Source: Citrus sinensis (Eukaryota; Streptophyta; Magnoliopsida; Sapindales; Rutaceae). Taken from it: 64,000 nucleotides of DNA. Below, one piece after another: positions 12,001 through 24,919 of the stretch (within the stretch, counting starts at the first letter, position 1; each line of letters begins with the position of its first letter). Both the position numbers and the translations under genes were made by a program. The notes under the pieces are model-generated. The model saw only the letters and a list, made by a program, of their open reading frames with translations, made no database searches and was not told the DNA's origin. Location: positions 48,153,501 through 48,217,500 of the forward strand of contig NC_068558.1 of NCBI RefSeq assembly GCF_022201045.2. The letters run 5' to 3'.

Positions 12001-15000
12001 CTTGAGGTCAATCCAACACCAGGAAAAAAATGGGTTATAGGTGAGGAAACCAAACTTTGGGGAAACTGCATGTTGGCACCCGATGCAGTCTCAATGAAGG
12101 GAAGATTGGTGGGAACCATTCCACCCAAATTTCTCTGAGAATATCCCATTGAAGTTAGAATTGAATGTGGTAGAGGAAGAGGTAAGTGACCAGAAGCTAA
12201 ATTCAGTGGAATGCGGACCTGTCCATTAAAACCATGAGCCATGGAAGATGCCATCAAGTTCACAAGATCTTGCTCTTCCTGTTGCATCCCTTGTGTCCCT
12301 GCAACAGAAGAAAATTCTTCACTCATAGCACCCAAGACCAGATCATCACCGTAACTATTAAACACACTGTTTGAATCAGCAGTAGCATCAAAGCTCTGAC
12401 AGGATGCAGTGTGACTAACAGATGAAGGATTGCCAGTTGAAGATCTAATGTCATGGCTTGCCAAAATATCAGATTCCAAGTTCTTCCTTCTACTATTCTC
12501 CAACTTTGAAGAAGACATCTGGCATTTTACACTTTCTGGGGGTTTCTTAGGCCGCCCTTGGGAGGTAACTTCACCATACGTGTCTGTAAGCTCGGGGCTA
12601 GAGCGTGTCCGTGCAAACAGATATCTACCCTTAATGTCACCAATCATTGTATCAGGTTTAAAACTTCTGTTACCTTTATCATTATTTGCATTCTGATTAA
12701 TACTAGCATCCCTTCTACCCTGATCAAAAGCCCTGGTGCTATTCAAGTTACCATAGTTTTTTTGGGTTTGTGTATGAGAAACTGTGGAAACAGAACTGAC
12801 CCTAAAAGTACTTTCAACAGGACTATTAATATGCTGAGATGAAGCACTACCATGCGATCTGTCAACTTGAGATTCACAACCAATGGAAATCTCATTTCTT
12901 TTGCCACCTAAACCTGAATTGTTGTGGAGATTCTCAGGCTCATGTTGATGGTCTCGATTTGACAATCGCAAGCGCCACAAGTCATTCCTTGGTGCATCCG
13001 GACGAACACCGCTACCATGTCTATCCCAGGTATTCATAAAAAACTGATTTACTTCATAATATAAGTCCTCATTGGGACAATCAAGTAACCTTGCCAGCCT
13101 TTTAGCCCCAAATGCAAATGCACTGCGTATCCTAAAGAAGTTACCTGGCCAATTTATATAGACAGAAGGAAACAAATTACAAAATTTCAGATAGTAGAAA
13201 ATCAGACCAAGAATTACAAGCACATCAAAAGCACTACAATCTCATAGCCGATACTCCATATTTGTGCAACAATATATTGAACTCAGACCATATAAATGTA
13301 TTTGTGCATGCTTATAAGTCTATGCTCCATACCATTTGCTTCACAGATGCAGTGAATTTTGCCAAAATGTGTGAAGGTTATCGACGGCTACACTAAAAAT
13401 AGGATCATACAAAGAATATAAAAGATGTTTTGAGGTAAAAATAGATTATTTGAAGGTTATTAACAACTACAGTGGACTCATTTAGAATTCCATCCCAAAG
13501 AAAAAGTGAAGCCAACGAAGTCACAAACACAAAACACTTGTAAACAAATAATCTTCATCATAATGCCTATTATGCCCTCTACATTTATTACAAATATTTA
13601 AATATGGAAACTCCATAGTTAATATAAACATATCCAGGATCATCTGAGCGTGACCCCTTGGGCGTAGCTCTGCTGGCCGCGTATGCATTTTGCACCCATG
13701 GTTGCCCAAGTTTGAATGATAATATGGAAAGGGTTGATGTGGATAAGGTTCTCATCCCCATCCAAACCTTCTAAAATTTTTTAAAATAAATTACTGTGTG
13801 TATTCCATGTATTTATTCTGCTCATGGTTTTATTTTATTTGTTAAAAGTAAGCATCACCACAATAAGTGTGGGAGGGTTAGAAAAAGTCACAGGTAACTT
13901 CTTGGACAATGCCCTTCTTGAGAATAAATGAACTACAAGATACCAGATGCATAAAGTGAATCAATGGAGACCAACAGAGGAGTTCACCTAGTAAAGAAGT
14001 GAAATTTTCTATTGTGAAGAAAAATTAAGAAAGTAACCAAGCAAAAACATAGTAAAATGTCATTGATAGCATACGATCATAAAAAGGTTAGCATATATGA
14101 AGCCACAACTAAACTAAAATATAACCTTCTTATGCTAACGGACATTGGAGCCCAAGCAGGCTACAAAAAAGAACCACATGAAGACAGTTCAAATTGCCAC
14201 TGGAAAATGGTAGGTAAGAAATAAAAATAAGCAAAACATTAAAAAATAGGAACAGGCAATGTTTCATAGAATTACAAAGACCATTCAAAAAAAAAAAGAA
14301 AGACATTAATTCAAAATAAAATTAATAGTATCACATTCACCATGCCAGAGGAATGAACAGATGATATCACAGTATCGCAACAAATAATAAGCCCACAAAA
14401 GAAATAGAACTGTAGTATATAGTTTGTCAATGCACCTTTACTAACACTGCGCCCAAGGTTGTTGTTTACACGCAAAGGATCGATGACATTAAAATGTTTT
14501 GAAACAAAGGGTTGGCCCTGATTTTCTTGGCCACCAGGAAAAACAGCATATGTAGAACTACAAGCATCAAGAAACAATTTGCTAAGAAGTAACACTCCAC
14601 CATCTTTTCGAGGAGGTTCCGCTGTAAAACAGACCAAGAGGAAACATCAAGCTTGACGATCACTTATGCGAGGATCAAAATTAGAATTTTCAAGCAAAAT
14701 ATCTATACCCGTTACATCTGGAAGCGAACTGATGGGTACAGGACCCCAAAGGCTTAGACAGAAGTTGTCCCAGTCAAACTTGCTAAAAAACTCCAGAAAA
14801 CGATAAAGGACCTACAAGTGGAAAGAAAAAAACTATCAGCCTACTAAAAGGACAAATGTATGAAAATAGTGAGAAAATGTTCACATAGCCACCTCAAGCG
14901 GACCAGCAAAAGAATTGTTGAAAACATGAAATATGTAAAGAACCAATGTCTCCAAGGCATATGTTGATATAAGTCCATGGTGAGCACCCAATATTCGGCT

Positions 15001-16346
15001 TTCATAATAACACCAAGCCTTTATCAGTATAATGCTGCGCTTGAAAAGATGATTCTGATTTATCATATGATCAACCTATTTAAGCAGAAAAAAACAGTTA
15101 GCAAATAAACATAATCAGCATAATGGATTACAATTTGAAAAGGAAACGTTCAATGGCAAAGTTTGAAGGATGCACCACGGACCTCCTCAAGGAAACAAAG
15201 AGTGCATAACCCACCAAGCTGGTTAAATGATATGTCTACCACAATATTTTCGACAAGGCACTTTATTATCTTTACCTACAAATAATAACAGAAAAAGAAT
15301 GTTAAATTCAGTACAAAACAAAAAACTTGAGGCAAAATGGGCTTATATAGGTTACATTAGAATTTATGCAGAAAATCCACAAACAAGAATTTAGATAACC
15401 ATAATAATAGTAACGGTTTAGTGGACAACCAAGCATCTTCTCAGATGAATAAATCACCACAATCAGTCACAACGAATAGCATTGCAACTCTGAAACTAAA
15501 CTTTCAGGGGATAAATCCAAACTTATCTCCAGTTAAAATAAATCACAAGTTTGAAATTTGTAAAACTATATCAGATGGAAATTTTGCATCAAATAATACA
15601 GGGCATGAATGGAAGATTATGAGCCACAATCTTTAGAAAACTAAGGTACGATGAAACTCACTTCTGCCTGAATGTACTGAACCTCCTTGACACGGAATTC
15701 AGCATGCTCATTCTTCTCTTCGTTTTCCAACATATCACGCACCTGATGAGCCCATGTGTCTTTCAAAGTTTGATTATCACTAAAAGCTGTTAAGTCAATG
15801 TCCCCATCTGGTAAATAGGTCTTAAGGGGTACAGACCCAAAAGTAAAAACCTGTACACGAAAATAATCACTAGTGAATAATAACATAAAATAAATGAAAA
15901 TGCAAAAGCTTAAATGATGCCAATTTGTTCAACATCCCATCACATTCACTAAATATAGGATGATTGCAACTATTTATGCCTGTGTTTTGACTAATAAGTT
16001 AAACCGGGATATACAACATTAACAAAATTCAACATAATACATGTTCATTTGGTCGAATCAATAAAGCAACGCAACATAAACAAATTCTCACATATATGTA
16101 AAAGTTGGCAACCTGACAAGGAACGCATTTGCTAATGAGGCGCTGAACATAATCTGCAACAGCATTGCGGCGTTCTTCGGAAAAGGGGTTGGGCTGAATG
16201 CAGGCAATAAGCTCTGCAGTTCTCTCCTCTGCCTTCAACCATCGTTCCGGGTCAAGTGCTCGGATCACTGAACCCGCTTCATTGGGCAATAACCCGTTTA
16301 ATAATAGCCCACTTGGTGGCTCTCTCCGCCCTTCATGCTCTCCCAT
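9005..16346 (-). CDS. Nucleotidyltransferase / PAP-OAS1 substrate-binding domain protein (copy 1, full length)
   Basis: Large plant protein of the poly(A)-polymerase/2'-5'-oligoadenylate-synthetase fold, similar to Arabidopsis AT3G61690; its biochemical role is not established. Nine exons in transcript order: 16346-16113, 15850-15662, 15275-15183, 15075-14893, 14811-14709, 14621-14436, 13144-10665, 9937-9348, 9014-9005. They join in frame to about 1355 residues. Residues 79-98 hold the nucleotidyltransferase signature FGSVPLKTYLPDGDIDL, with G83-S84 and the metal-binding pair D95/D97. The helical PAP/OAS1 substrate-binding part follows (exons 3-6). A long Ser/Gly/Asn-rich, probably disordered C-terminal half is encoded by exons 7-8. 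The last exon is the weakest call: the acceptor at 9015 gives R-G-L-stop. A 5' UTR was not defined. Most of this gene is inside copy 1 of the tandem duplication; only exon 7's end and exons 8-9 lie outside it. Confidence 0.88.
10335..10426. repeat. Two tandem copies of a 46-bp unit in an intron
   Basis: The unit starting CTCGGATGTGGGACTGCC occurs at 10335-10380 and again, essentially identical, at 10381-10426. It lies in the intron between exons 7 and 8 of the nucleotidyltransferase gene. The CCCACATCCGAG motif (on -) is reminiscent of motifs in plant dispersed repeats; that link is inference. Confidence 0.85.
13645..13805 (+). mobile_element. tRNA-derived SINE-like sequence in intron 6 (copy 1)
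   Basis: Sequence GGGCGTAGCTCTGCTGG at 13660-13676 matches an A box (TAGCTCTGCTGG). About 33 bp further on, GTTTGAATG at 13710-13718 resembles a degenerate B box. The intervening GCGTATGCATTTTGCACCCATGG is tRNA-like. No clear target duplication was found, so limits are approximate. The counterpart in the duplicated gene is at about 20813-20920. Confidence 0.5.
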
Positions 16347-18052
16347 GCAATCCCTTTAATTTTCGCTTTGCTAATCTTTACCCAAAATGTCACCGCCACC
16401 ACCACCACAACTACTAAAACAACTTGCCGATCAAACTAAGTTTCTCGAATTCAAAGTCTATCAGTTTTGTTTTTATGCTTGAGTTTCAATTATTATTAAC
16501 CTTTTTCTTAAGTAATAGTAAGAAGAATTTTAGGTTTTGACATTTATATAACCTAAAGAAGAATACAAAATTGTAAATTTATAACAAACTGAATATATTA
16601 GTAAAGAAAAAGGATATGCTGAAACCCTGAAGATAAAAATAAGAAGCAGATTAGTGATACAGATTGGTTGAGATTTATCAAAACCTAAGGAGAATGTTTT
16701 GAAGTTGGAAGCGTCGGCGAATCAACGATGGAAAGTATAAAGATAGTTGTGAGGAGGAAGAGGGACCAAATAGCAAATGTAAAAGAGGGGATTGGGGCAT
16801 TAAATTAAATGGTGGATAGATTGAGGGGCGGATCAAAATTAGGTTTCGGGAAGAAAGACAGAAAGAGAGGGCGTGTTTGGTCACAGGAATTTGGAATTGC
16901 TTTGTGGAGGCGAGGTTTTGACGATGAGGAAGTTTGTGCATTCGAGGGTTTCTAATTTATTTTTTTATTTTTAAATAATGAAAAAATATATTTGAGAAAT
17001 AGAAACAGAGAGAGAAAGAAAGAGGGAGGATGATAGAATCTGGGAAAGGAACACGGAGAGAGAGCAAGAGGGAGACAGGGCAGACGTAATAAAAAATAAA
17101 TTAAATTAAAAAATTTTTGAATTTTTTTTCTCTTACCGTTCTTTCCATTTTCCTTTTTTTATTTAAGAAGATTTTCGTTTTTATTTTTATTATTCGCCGC
17201 TGCCGTTTTGTACTTTTCCTTAATGAGTTGGGCTAGCCAATTGAAATTATGCAGGCCCATATAAGTGTTGGGCCCAATTTCTGTTGCAGGCAATTGAAGC
17301 AGGCCGCAGTAGTGATGGCAAACTACATATATAAAATAAAAAAACACTACAAGTCCACATAAAATAATATGGATTCCAATATATATATATATATAATTTA
17401 TTTTTTACTTTAGTTTCATTTATGTTTTTTAATTAATTCTATTATGTTTTTCATTTAACTTATATATTTTTATTTAATTTTAATTTAGTAAATAATTTAA
17501 TTAAAAAATAATGCGATATCCTTTTTTCGGCCGGATCCGGATTCGAATTTGGATATGTACGGATTCTATAATTTAGCATATGGATCCACATTTTTTAATA
17601 TGCGGATCCAAATTTTTCCATATCTGAATGTTCCAAATCTTTGCGAATTCAGACTGTACCCCGATATTTTTACCGTCCCCAGGCCGCAGCCTCATTGCCT
17701 TTATATACTTTTTTGTCATTTTAAAGCCATAAATTTATTTCAGCTGTCTGCGTTTATAAAAATCCACAATAAATCATATGATAAGAAATTTTGAAAATTT
17801 AGATTTTGTTTATATTCTCTCACGGGAATCATATCATCTGAATAACATAAGTTCATTTAAAACTTCGAACTGGATCAATTAATTTAAATAAATTGGATTG
17901 TATTTAATAGGATTTTAAATCAAATAATTATTTTTAATTACCATTTCGATTATGAAAATAAACAAACAATTAATGGATGGTGCAGTATCTTGATTGAAAT
18001 GCCTTGAAGGTTTCTTGTTCTCCTTTTTCTGGAAATAGCACTTTTGTTTTTC
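16347..18052 (-). promoter_or_regulatory. 5' flank/promoter of nucleotidyltransferase copy 1; also the 3' flank of copy 2
   Basis: No protein-like frame was found. The stretch includes a purine-rich segment (GAGAGAGAAAGAAAGAGG) around 16999-17080, an (AT)n run near 17380 and AT-rich DNA. It must supply the promoter of copy 1. Because of the duplication it also lies directly downstream of the truncated copy 2 gene. It holds the empty sites of the two insertions found in copy 2, near 17775 and 17928-17937. Confidence 0.6.
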
Positions 18053-21000
18053 TCACTCTAAATTGCTAATTACAAGAAGATTGTGAAACCGGCCATATTG
18101 TAAATTTTGCCAATGGCTAGGAAAGTCACTGTTGAGAATGTCAAACTTGTGCTCCAATGGTTCGACATGAGCAGACCTTCTCATAGAAATTGAAGTACTT
18201 GACGCCTCTGACTGATCAAGTCCCTCAGACATATCAAACTTTTGACCTGAATCACTGCTTCCCAGGCCCTCTTCCCCACTAAAATGGCTTGTTGATGCAT
18301 CAGAGGTTCCTGACTCAGTTGGGAAGTTGTACATTGGAAGCATCGTAAAAAAGCTAACAGGTGGACCTGTGGGATAAAAGGTCCAGGGAACAACCTCTGA
18401 ATTGTCCGGGGACCTTTGTCGAGCACCATGACCTAAGAGGACAGGAGCAATCGGAATCACTGATTCTGACCCACTTGTCTGAGCTTCTTCAGATCCGGGC
18501 ATTTGATGCCTTGGAATATGTAAAGGAGCAAGGGATTGAAGTCCTACACTCCTGTCTGGTATTTCAGACCCCATGGTTGGAAGCAGATTCCATTCTTTGT
18601 TGTCTTCATCAGCCTGAACAGAAGAATTTTCTGACACACTACTACCTTTTCCATACACTGGAGAAGCAGTAGAAGCCATTTTTCTACCCCTTTCTTCTTT
18701 AGCTGGTTTTGAGACCTTTGCCGATGATCCTTCCCAAGAACTCTCAGAATTGGTTTTACTTTTCACAGAACTTGTATGTGAAGCAGGCATAGATCTTGAA
18801 CTGGCAGATCTGTCATCAAAGTAAACCTCGTTACCTCTACTATCTAGATAATGGAAAGAATCTTCATGATCTTCCCTCATTGACTCCCTGGCATCTTTGT
18901 TGAATTTATGTGGAGCTCTTCTAGCACTGCCAGAGGCACCTATCTGAGATGAAGGAAGAAGGTTATAACCAGCTGAAGTTGATTGCTGCTTATCGTCAGA
19001 CTGAAGCATCTCAAAATTTCCATTCTCAAGATCAAATCCGCCACCAGAACCCCGGTCCTGCTGATGCCAGTAATCATTATCACCCTCCATAGGGTTCGTT
19101 TCCACAGGACCAAAATTTTCATTACCGCGTTCAAGTGAATCTTCCGAGCTTGAGGTCAATCCAACACCAGGAAAAAAATGGGTTAATGGTGAGGAAACCA
19201 AACTTTGGGGAAACTGCATGTTGGCACCCGATGCAGTCTCAATGAAGGGAAGATTGGTGGGAACCATTCCACCCAAATTTCTCTGAGAATATCCCATTGA
19301 AGTTAGAATTGAATGTGGTAGAGGAAGAGGTAAGTGACCAGAAGCTAAATTCAGTGGAATGTGGACCTGTCCATTAAAACCATGAGCCATGGAAGATGCC
19401 ATCAAGTTCACAAGATCTTGCTCTTCCTGTTGCATCCCTTGTGTCCCTGCAACAGAAGAAAATTCTTCACTCATAGCACCCAAGACCAGATCATCACCGT
19501 AACTATTAAACACACTGTTTGAATCAGCAGTAGCATCAAAGCTCTGACAGGATGCAGTGTGACTAACAGATGAAGGATTGTCAGTTGAAGATCTAATGTC
19601 ATGGCTTGCCAAAATATCAGATTCCAAGTTCTTCCTTCTACTATTCTCCAACTTTGAAGAAGACATCTGGCATTTTACACTTTCTGGGGGTTTCTTAGGC
19701 CGCCCTTGGGAGGTAACTTCACCATACGTGTCTGTAAGCTCGGGGCTAGAGCGTGTCCGTGCAAACAGATATCTACCCTTAATGTCACCAATCATTGTAT
19801 CAGGTTTAAAACTTCTGTTACCTTTATCATTATTTGCATTCTGATTAATACTAGCATCCCTTCTACCCTGATCAAAAGCCCTGGTGCTATTCAAGTTACC
19901 ATAGTTCTTTTGGGTTTGTGTACGAGAAACTGTGGAAACAGAACTGACCCTAAAAGTACTTTCAACAGGACTATTAATATGCTGAGATGAAGCACTACCA
20001 TGCGATCTGTCAACTTGAGATTCACAACCAATGGAAATCTCATTTCTTTTGCCACCTAAACCTGAATTGTTGTGGAGATTCTCAGGCTCATGTTGATGGT
20101 CTCGATTTGACAATCGCAAGCGCCACAAGTCATTCCTTGGTGCATCCGGACGAATGCCGCTACCATGTCTATCCCGGGTATTCATAAAAAACTGATTTAC
20201 TTCATTATATAAGTCCTCATTGGGACAATCAAGTAACCTTGCCAGCCCTTTAGCCCTAAATGTAAATGCCGTGCGTATCCTAAAGAAGTTACCTGGCCAA
20301 TTTATATAGACAGAAGGAAACAAATTACAAAATTTCAGATAGTAGAAAATCAGACCAAGAATTACAAGCACATGAAAAGCACTACAATCTCATAGCCGAT
20401 ACTCCATATTTGTGCACCAATATATTGAACTCAGACCATATAAATGTATTTGTGCAAGCTTATAAGTATATGTTCCATACCATTTGCTTCACAGATGCAG
20501 TGAATTTTGCCAAAATGTGTGAAGGTTATCGACGGCTACACTAAAAATAGGATCATACAAAGAATATAAAAGATGTTTTGAGGTAAAAATAGATTATTTG
20601 AAGGTTATTAACAACTACAGTGGACTCATTTAGAATTCCATCCCAAAGAAAAAGTGAAGCCAATGAAGTCACAAACACAAAACACTTGTAAACAAATAAA
20701 TTATATTATAAAAGGTTATCTTCATCATAATGCCTATTAAGCCCTTTACATTTATTAAAAATATTTAAATATAGAAACCCCATAGTTAATATAAACATAT
20801 CTAGGATCATCTGAGCGTGACACCTTGGGCGTAGCTCTGCTGGCCGCGTATGCACTTTGCACCCACGGTCACCCAACTTTGAATGATAATATGGAAAGGG
20901 TTGATGCGGGTAAGGTTCTCATCCCCATGTATTTATTCTGCTCTTGGTTTTATTTCATTTGTTAAAAGTAAGCACCACCACAATAAGTGTGGGAGGGTTA

Positions 21001-23462
21001 GAAAAAGTCACAGGTAACTTCTTAGACAATGCCCTTCTCGAGAATAAATCAACTACAAGATACCAGATGCATAAAGTGAATCAATGGAGACCAACACAGG
21101 AGTTCACCTAGTAAAGAAGTGAAATTTTCTATTGTGAAGAAAAATTAAGAAAGTAACCAAGCAAAAACAGATTAAGATGCCATTCATAGCATACAATCAT
21201 AAAAAGGTTAGGCATATATGAAGCCACAACTAAACTAAAATATAACCTGCTTATGCTAACCGACATTGGAGCCCAAGCAGGCTACAAAAAAGAACCACAT
21301 GAAGACAGTTCAAATTGCCACTGGAAAATGGTAGGTAAGAAATAAAAATAAGCAAAACATTAAAAAATAGGAACAGGCAATGTTTCATAGAATTACAAAG
21401 ACCATTCAAAAAAAAAAAGAAAGACATTAATTCAAAATAAAATTAATAGTATCACATTCACCATGCCAGAGGAATGAACAGAAGTGATCACAGTATCGCA
21501 ACAAATAATAAGCCCACAAAAGAAATAGAACTGTAGTATATAGTTTGTCAATGCACCTTTACTAACACTGCGCCCAAGGTTGTTGTTTACACGCAAAGGA
21601 TCGATGACATTAAAATGTTTTGAAACAAAGGGTTGGCCCTGATTTTCTTGGCCACCAGGAAAATCAGCATATGCATACCTACAAGAATCAAGAAACGATT
21701 TGCTAAGAAGTAACACTCCACCATCTTTTCGAGGAGGTTCCGCTGTAAAACAGACCAAGGGGAAACATCAAGCTTGATGATCACTTATGCGAGGATCAAA
21801 ATTAGAATTTTCAAGCAAAATATCTATACCCGTTACATCTGGAAGCAAACTGATGGGTACAGGACCCCAAAGGCTTAGACAGAAGTTGTCCCAGTCAAAC
21901 TTGCTAAAAAACTCTAGAAAACGATAAAGGACCTACGAGTGGAAAGATAAAAACTATCAGACTACTAAAAGTACAAATGTATGAAAATAGTGAGAAAATG
22001 TTCACATAGCCACCTCAAGCGGACCAGCAAAAGAACCATTGAAAACATGAAATATGTAAAGAACCAATGTGACCAAGGCATAAGATGATATTAGTCCATG
22101 GTGACCACCCAATATTCGGCTTTCATAATAACACCAAGCCTTTATCAGTATAATGCTGCGCTTGAAAAGATGATTCTCATTTATCAAATGATCAACCTAT
22201 TTAAGCAGAGAAAAACAATTAGCAAATAAACATAATCATCATAATGGATTACAATTTGAAAAGGAAACGTTCAATGGCAAAGTTGATGCACCACGGACCT
22301 CATCAAGGAAACAAAGAGTGCATAACCCACCAAGCTGGTTAAATGCTATGTCTACAACAAAATTATCGACAAGGCACTTTATTATCTTTACCTACAAATA
22401 ATAACAGAAAAAGAATGTTAAATTCAGTACAAAACAAAAAACTTGAGGCAAAATGGGCTTATATAGGTTACATTAGAATTTATGCAGAAAATCCACAAAT
22501 AAGAATTTAGATAACCATAATAACAGTAACGGTTTAGTGGACAATCAAGCATCTTCTCAGATAAATAAATCACCACAATCAGTCACAACGAATAGCATTG
22601 CAACTCTGAAACTAAAATTTCAGGGGATAAATCCAAACTTATCTCCAGTTAAAATAAATCACAAGTTTGAAATTTGTAAAACTACATCAGACGGAAATTT
22701 TCCATCAAATAATACAGGGCATGAATGGAAGACTATGAGCCACAATCTTTAGAAAACCAGGGTACGATGAAACTCACTTCTGCCTGAATGTACTGAACCT
22801 CCTTGACACGGAATTCAGCATGCTCATTCTTCTCTTCATTTTCCAACATATCATGCACCAGATGAGCCCATGTGTCCTTCAAAGTTTGATCATCACTAAA
22901 AGCTCCTAAGTCAATGTCCCTATCTGGTAAATAGGTCTTAAGGGGTACAGACCCAAAAGTAAAAACCTGTACACAAAAATAATCACTAGTGAATAATAAC
23001 ATAAAATAAATGAAAATGCAAAAGCTTAAATGATGCCAATTTGTTCAACACCCCATCACATTCACTAAATATAGGATGATTGCAACTATTTATGCCTGTG
23101 TTTTGACTAATAAGTTAAACCGGGATATACAACATTAACAAAACTCAACATAATACATGTTCATTGGGTCGAATCAATAAAGCAACGCAGCATAAACAAA
23201 TTCTCACACATATGTAAAAGTTGGCAACCTGACAAGGAAAGCATTGGATAATGAGGCGCCGAACATAAGCTGCAACAGCATTGCGGCGTTCTTCGGAAAA
23301 GGGGTCGGGCTGAATGCGGGCAATAAGCTCTGCAGTTATCTCCTCTGCCTTCAACCATCGTCCCGGGTCAAGTGGTCGGATCACTGAACCTGCTTCATTG
23401 GGCAATAACCCGTTTAATAATAGCCCACTTGGTGGCTCTCTCCGCCCTTCATGCTCTCCCAT
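18053..23462 (-). CDS. Nucleotidyltransferase / PAP-OAS1-type protein, duplicated copy with truncated C-terminus
   Basis: Tandem paralogue of the gene at 9005-16346. Seven exons in transcript order: 23462-23229, 22966-22778, 22391-22299, 22196-22014, 21932-21830, 21742-21557, 20292-18053. Exons 1-6 have exactly the lengths of copy 1 and all join in frame, giving about 1075 residues with no premature stop. The duplication breakpoint cuts exon 7: after the shared YGRF the frame runs into former 5'-flank DNA, adding HNLLVISNLE before TGA. The last ~280 residues (end of exon 7, exons 8-9) and the native 3' UTR are lost. The signature reads FGSVPLKTYLPDRDIDL: the Gly just before the DxD is Arg in this copy, while D95/D97 remain. 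Whether it is expressed, or is a young pseudogene, cannot be told from sequence. Confidence 0.8.
20813..20920 (+). mobile_element. SINE-like sequence in intron 6 (copy 2, deleted tail)
   Basis: Duplicate of the element at about 13645-13805, with the same A-box-like segment. Relative to copy 1, 47 bp (13762-13808) is missing, and copies of CCAT flank the missing segment in copy 1. Confidence 0.45.
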
Positions 23463-24904
23463 GCAATCCCTTTAATTTTCGCTTTGCTAATCTTTACCCA
23501 AAATGTCACCGCCACCGCCACCACAACTACTAAAACAACTTGCCGATCAAACTAAGTTTCTCGAATTCAAAGTCTATCAGTTTTGTTTTTATGCTTGAGT
23601 TTCAATTATTATTAACCTTTTTCTTAAGTAATAGTAAGAAGAATTTTAGGTTTTGACATTTATATAACCTAAAGAAGAATACAAAATTGTAAATTTATAA
23701 CAAACTGAATATATTAGTAAAGAAAAAGGATATGCTGAAACCCTGAAGATAAAAATAAGAAGCAGATTAGTGATACAGATTGGTTGAGATTTATCAAAAC
23801 CTAAGGAGAATGTTTTGGAAGTTGGAAGCGTCGGCGAATCAACGATGGAAAGTATAAAGATAGTTGTGAGGAGGAAGAGGGACCAAATAGCAAATGTAAG
23901 AGAGGGGATTGGGGCATTAAATTAAATGGTGGATAGATTGAGGGGCGGATCAAAATTAGGTTTCGGGAAGAAAGACAGAAAGAGGGCGTGTTTGGTCACA
24001 GGAATTTGGAATTGCTTTGTGGAGGCGAGGTTTTGACGATGAGGAAGTTTGTGCATTCGAGGGTTTCTAATTTATTTTTTTATTTTTAAATAATGAAAAA
24101 ATATATTTGAGAAATAGAAACAGAGAGAGAAAGAAAGAGGGAGGATGATAGAATCTGGGGAAGGAACACGGAGAGAGAGCGAGGAGGAGACAGGGCAGAC
24201 GTAATAAAAAAATAAATTAAATTAAAAAAAAATTTGAATTTTTTTTCTCTCACCGTTCTTTCCAATTTCCGTTTTTTCTTTAAGAAGATTTTCGTTTTTA
24301 TTTTTATTATTTGCCGCTGCCGTTTTGTACTTTTCTTTAACGAGTTCGGCTAGCCAATTGAAATTATGCAGGCCCATATAAGTGTTGGGCCCAATTTCTG
24401 TTGCAGGCAATTGAAGCAGGGCGCAGTAGTGATGGCAAAATACATAAATAAAATTATAAAAACACTACAAATCCACATAAAATAATATGGATCCAATATA
24501 TATATATATATATATATATAATTTTTTTTTTACTTTAGTTTCACTTATGTTTTTTAATTAATTCTATTATGTTTTTCATTTAACTTATACATTTTTCATT
24601 TAAATTTAATTTTGTAAATAATTTAATTAAAAAATAATGCAATATCCTTTTTTCGGTTGGATCTGAAATCGAATCGAGATTCGTACGGATTCTACAATTT
24701 AGCATCTAGATTCACATTTTTTAATGTGCGGATTCGAACTTTTCCGTATCTAAATGTTCCAGATCTTTACAGATTTAGGTTGTACCCCAATTTTTTTGTC
24801 GTCCCTAGGTCGCAGCCTCATTGTCTTTATGTACTTTTTTTGTCATTTTAGAGCAATAAATTTATTTCAGCTGTCTGCATTTATAAAAATCCATAATAAA
24901 TCAT
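23463..24904 (-). promoter_or_regulatory. 5' flank/promoter of nucleotidyltransferase copy 2
   Basis: Closely similar to 16347-17775. The purine-rich segment around 24115-24190 and an (AT)n run near 24498-24522 are conserved. There is no protein-coding frame. The inserted Mutator-like element begins about 2.0 kb upstream of the start codon, so the proximal promoter is intact. Confidence 0.55.
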
Positions 24905-24919
24905 ATGATGGGAAATTTT

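Larger units (their letters stand above)
10943..18090. repeat. Tandem segmental duplication, copy 1 (7148 bp)
   Basis: The sequence from GGCCATATTG at 10943 to AAACC at 18090 is repeated at high identity starting at 18091. It contains exons 1-6 and most of exon 7 of the nucleotidyltransferase gene plus about 1.7 kb of its 5' flank. The outer left edge has AAACC at 10938-10942, the junction AAACC at 18086-18090 and the outer right edge AAACC at 33963-33967. A 5-bp microhomology therefore defines the breakpoint. Confidence 0.93.

Noticed and set aside
13145-13223. Start of an 885-codon minus frame with an ATG at 13223 (MLVILGLIFYYL...)
   Set aside because: The stretch 13145-13223 is intron; the splice acceptor at 13145 joins exon 7 in frame to exon 6, so the ATG is not a gene start. 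The same holds for 20293-20371 in copy 2.
16678-16941. 87-codon minus frame upstream of the nucleotidyltransferase
   Set aside because: Low-complexity composition; the duplicated copy at about 23800-24060 carries indels in this stretch (for example an extra base near 23817 and four missing bases near 23982), so the frame is not maintained.
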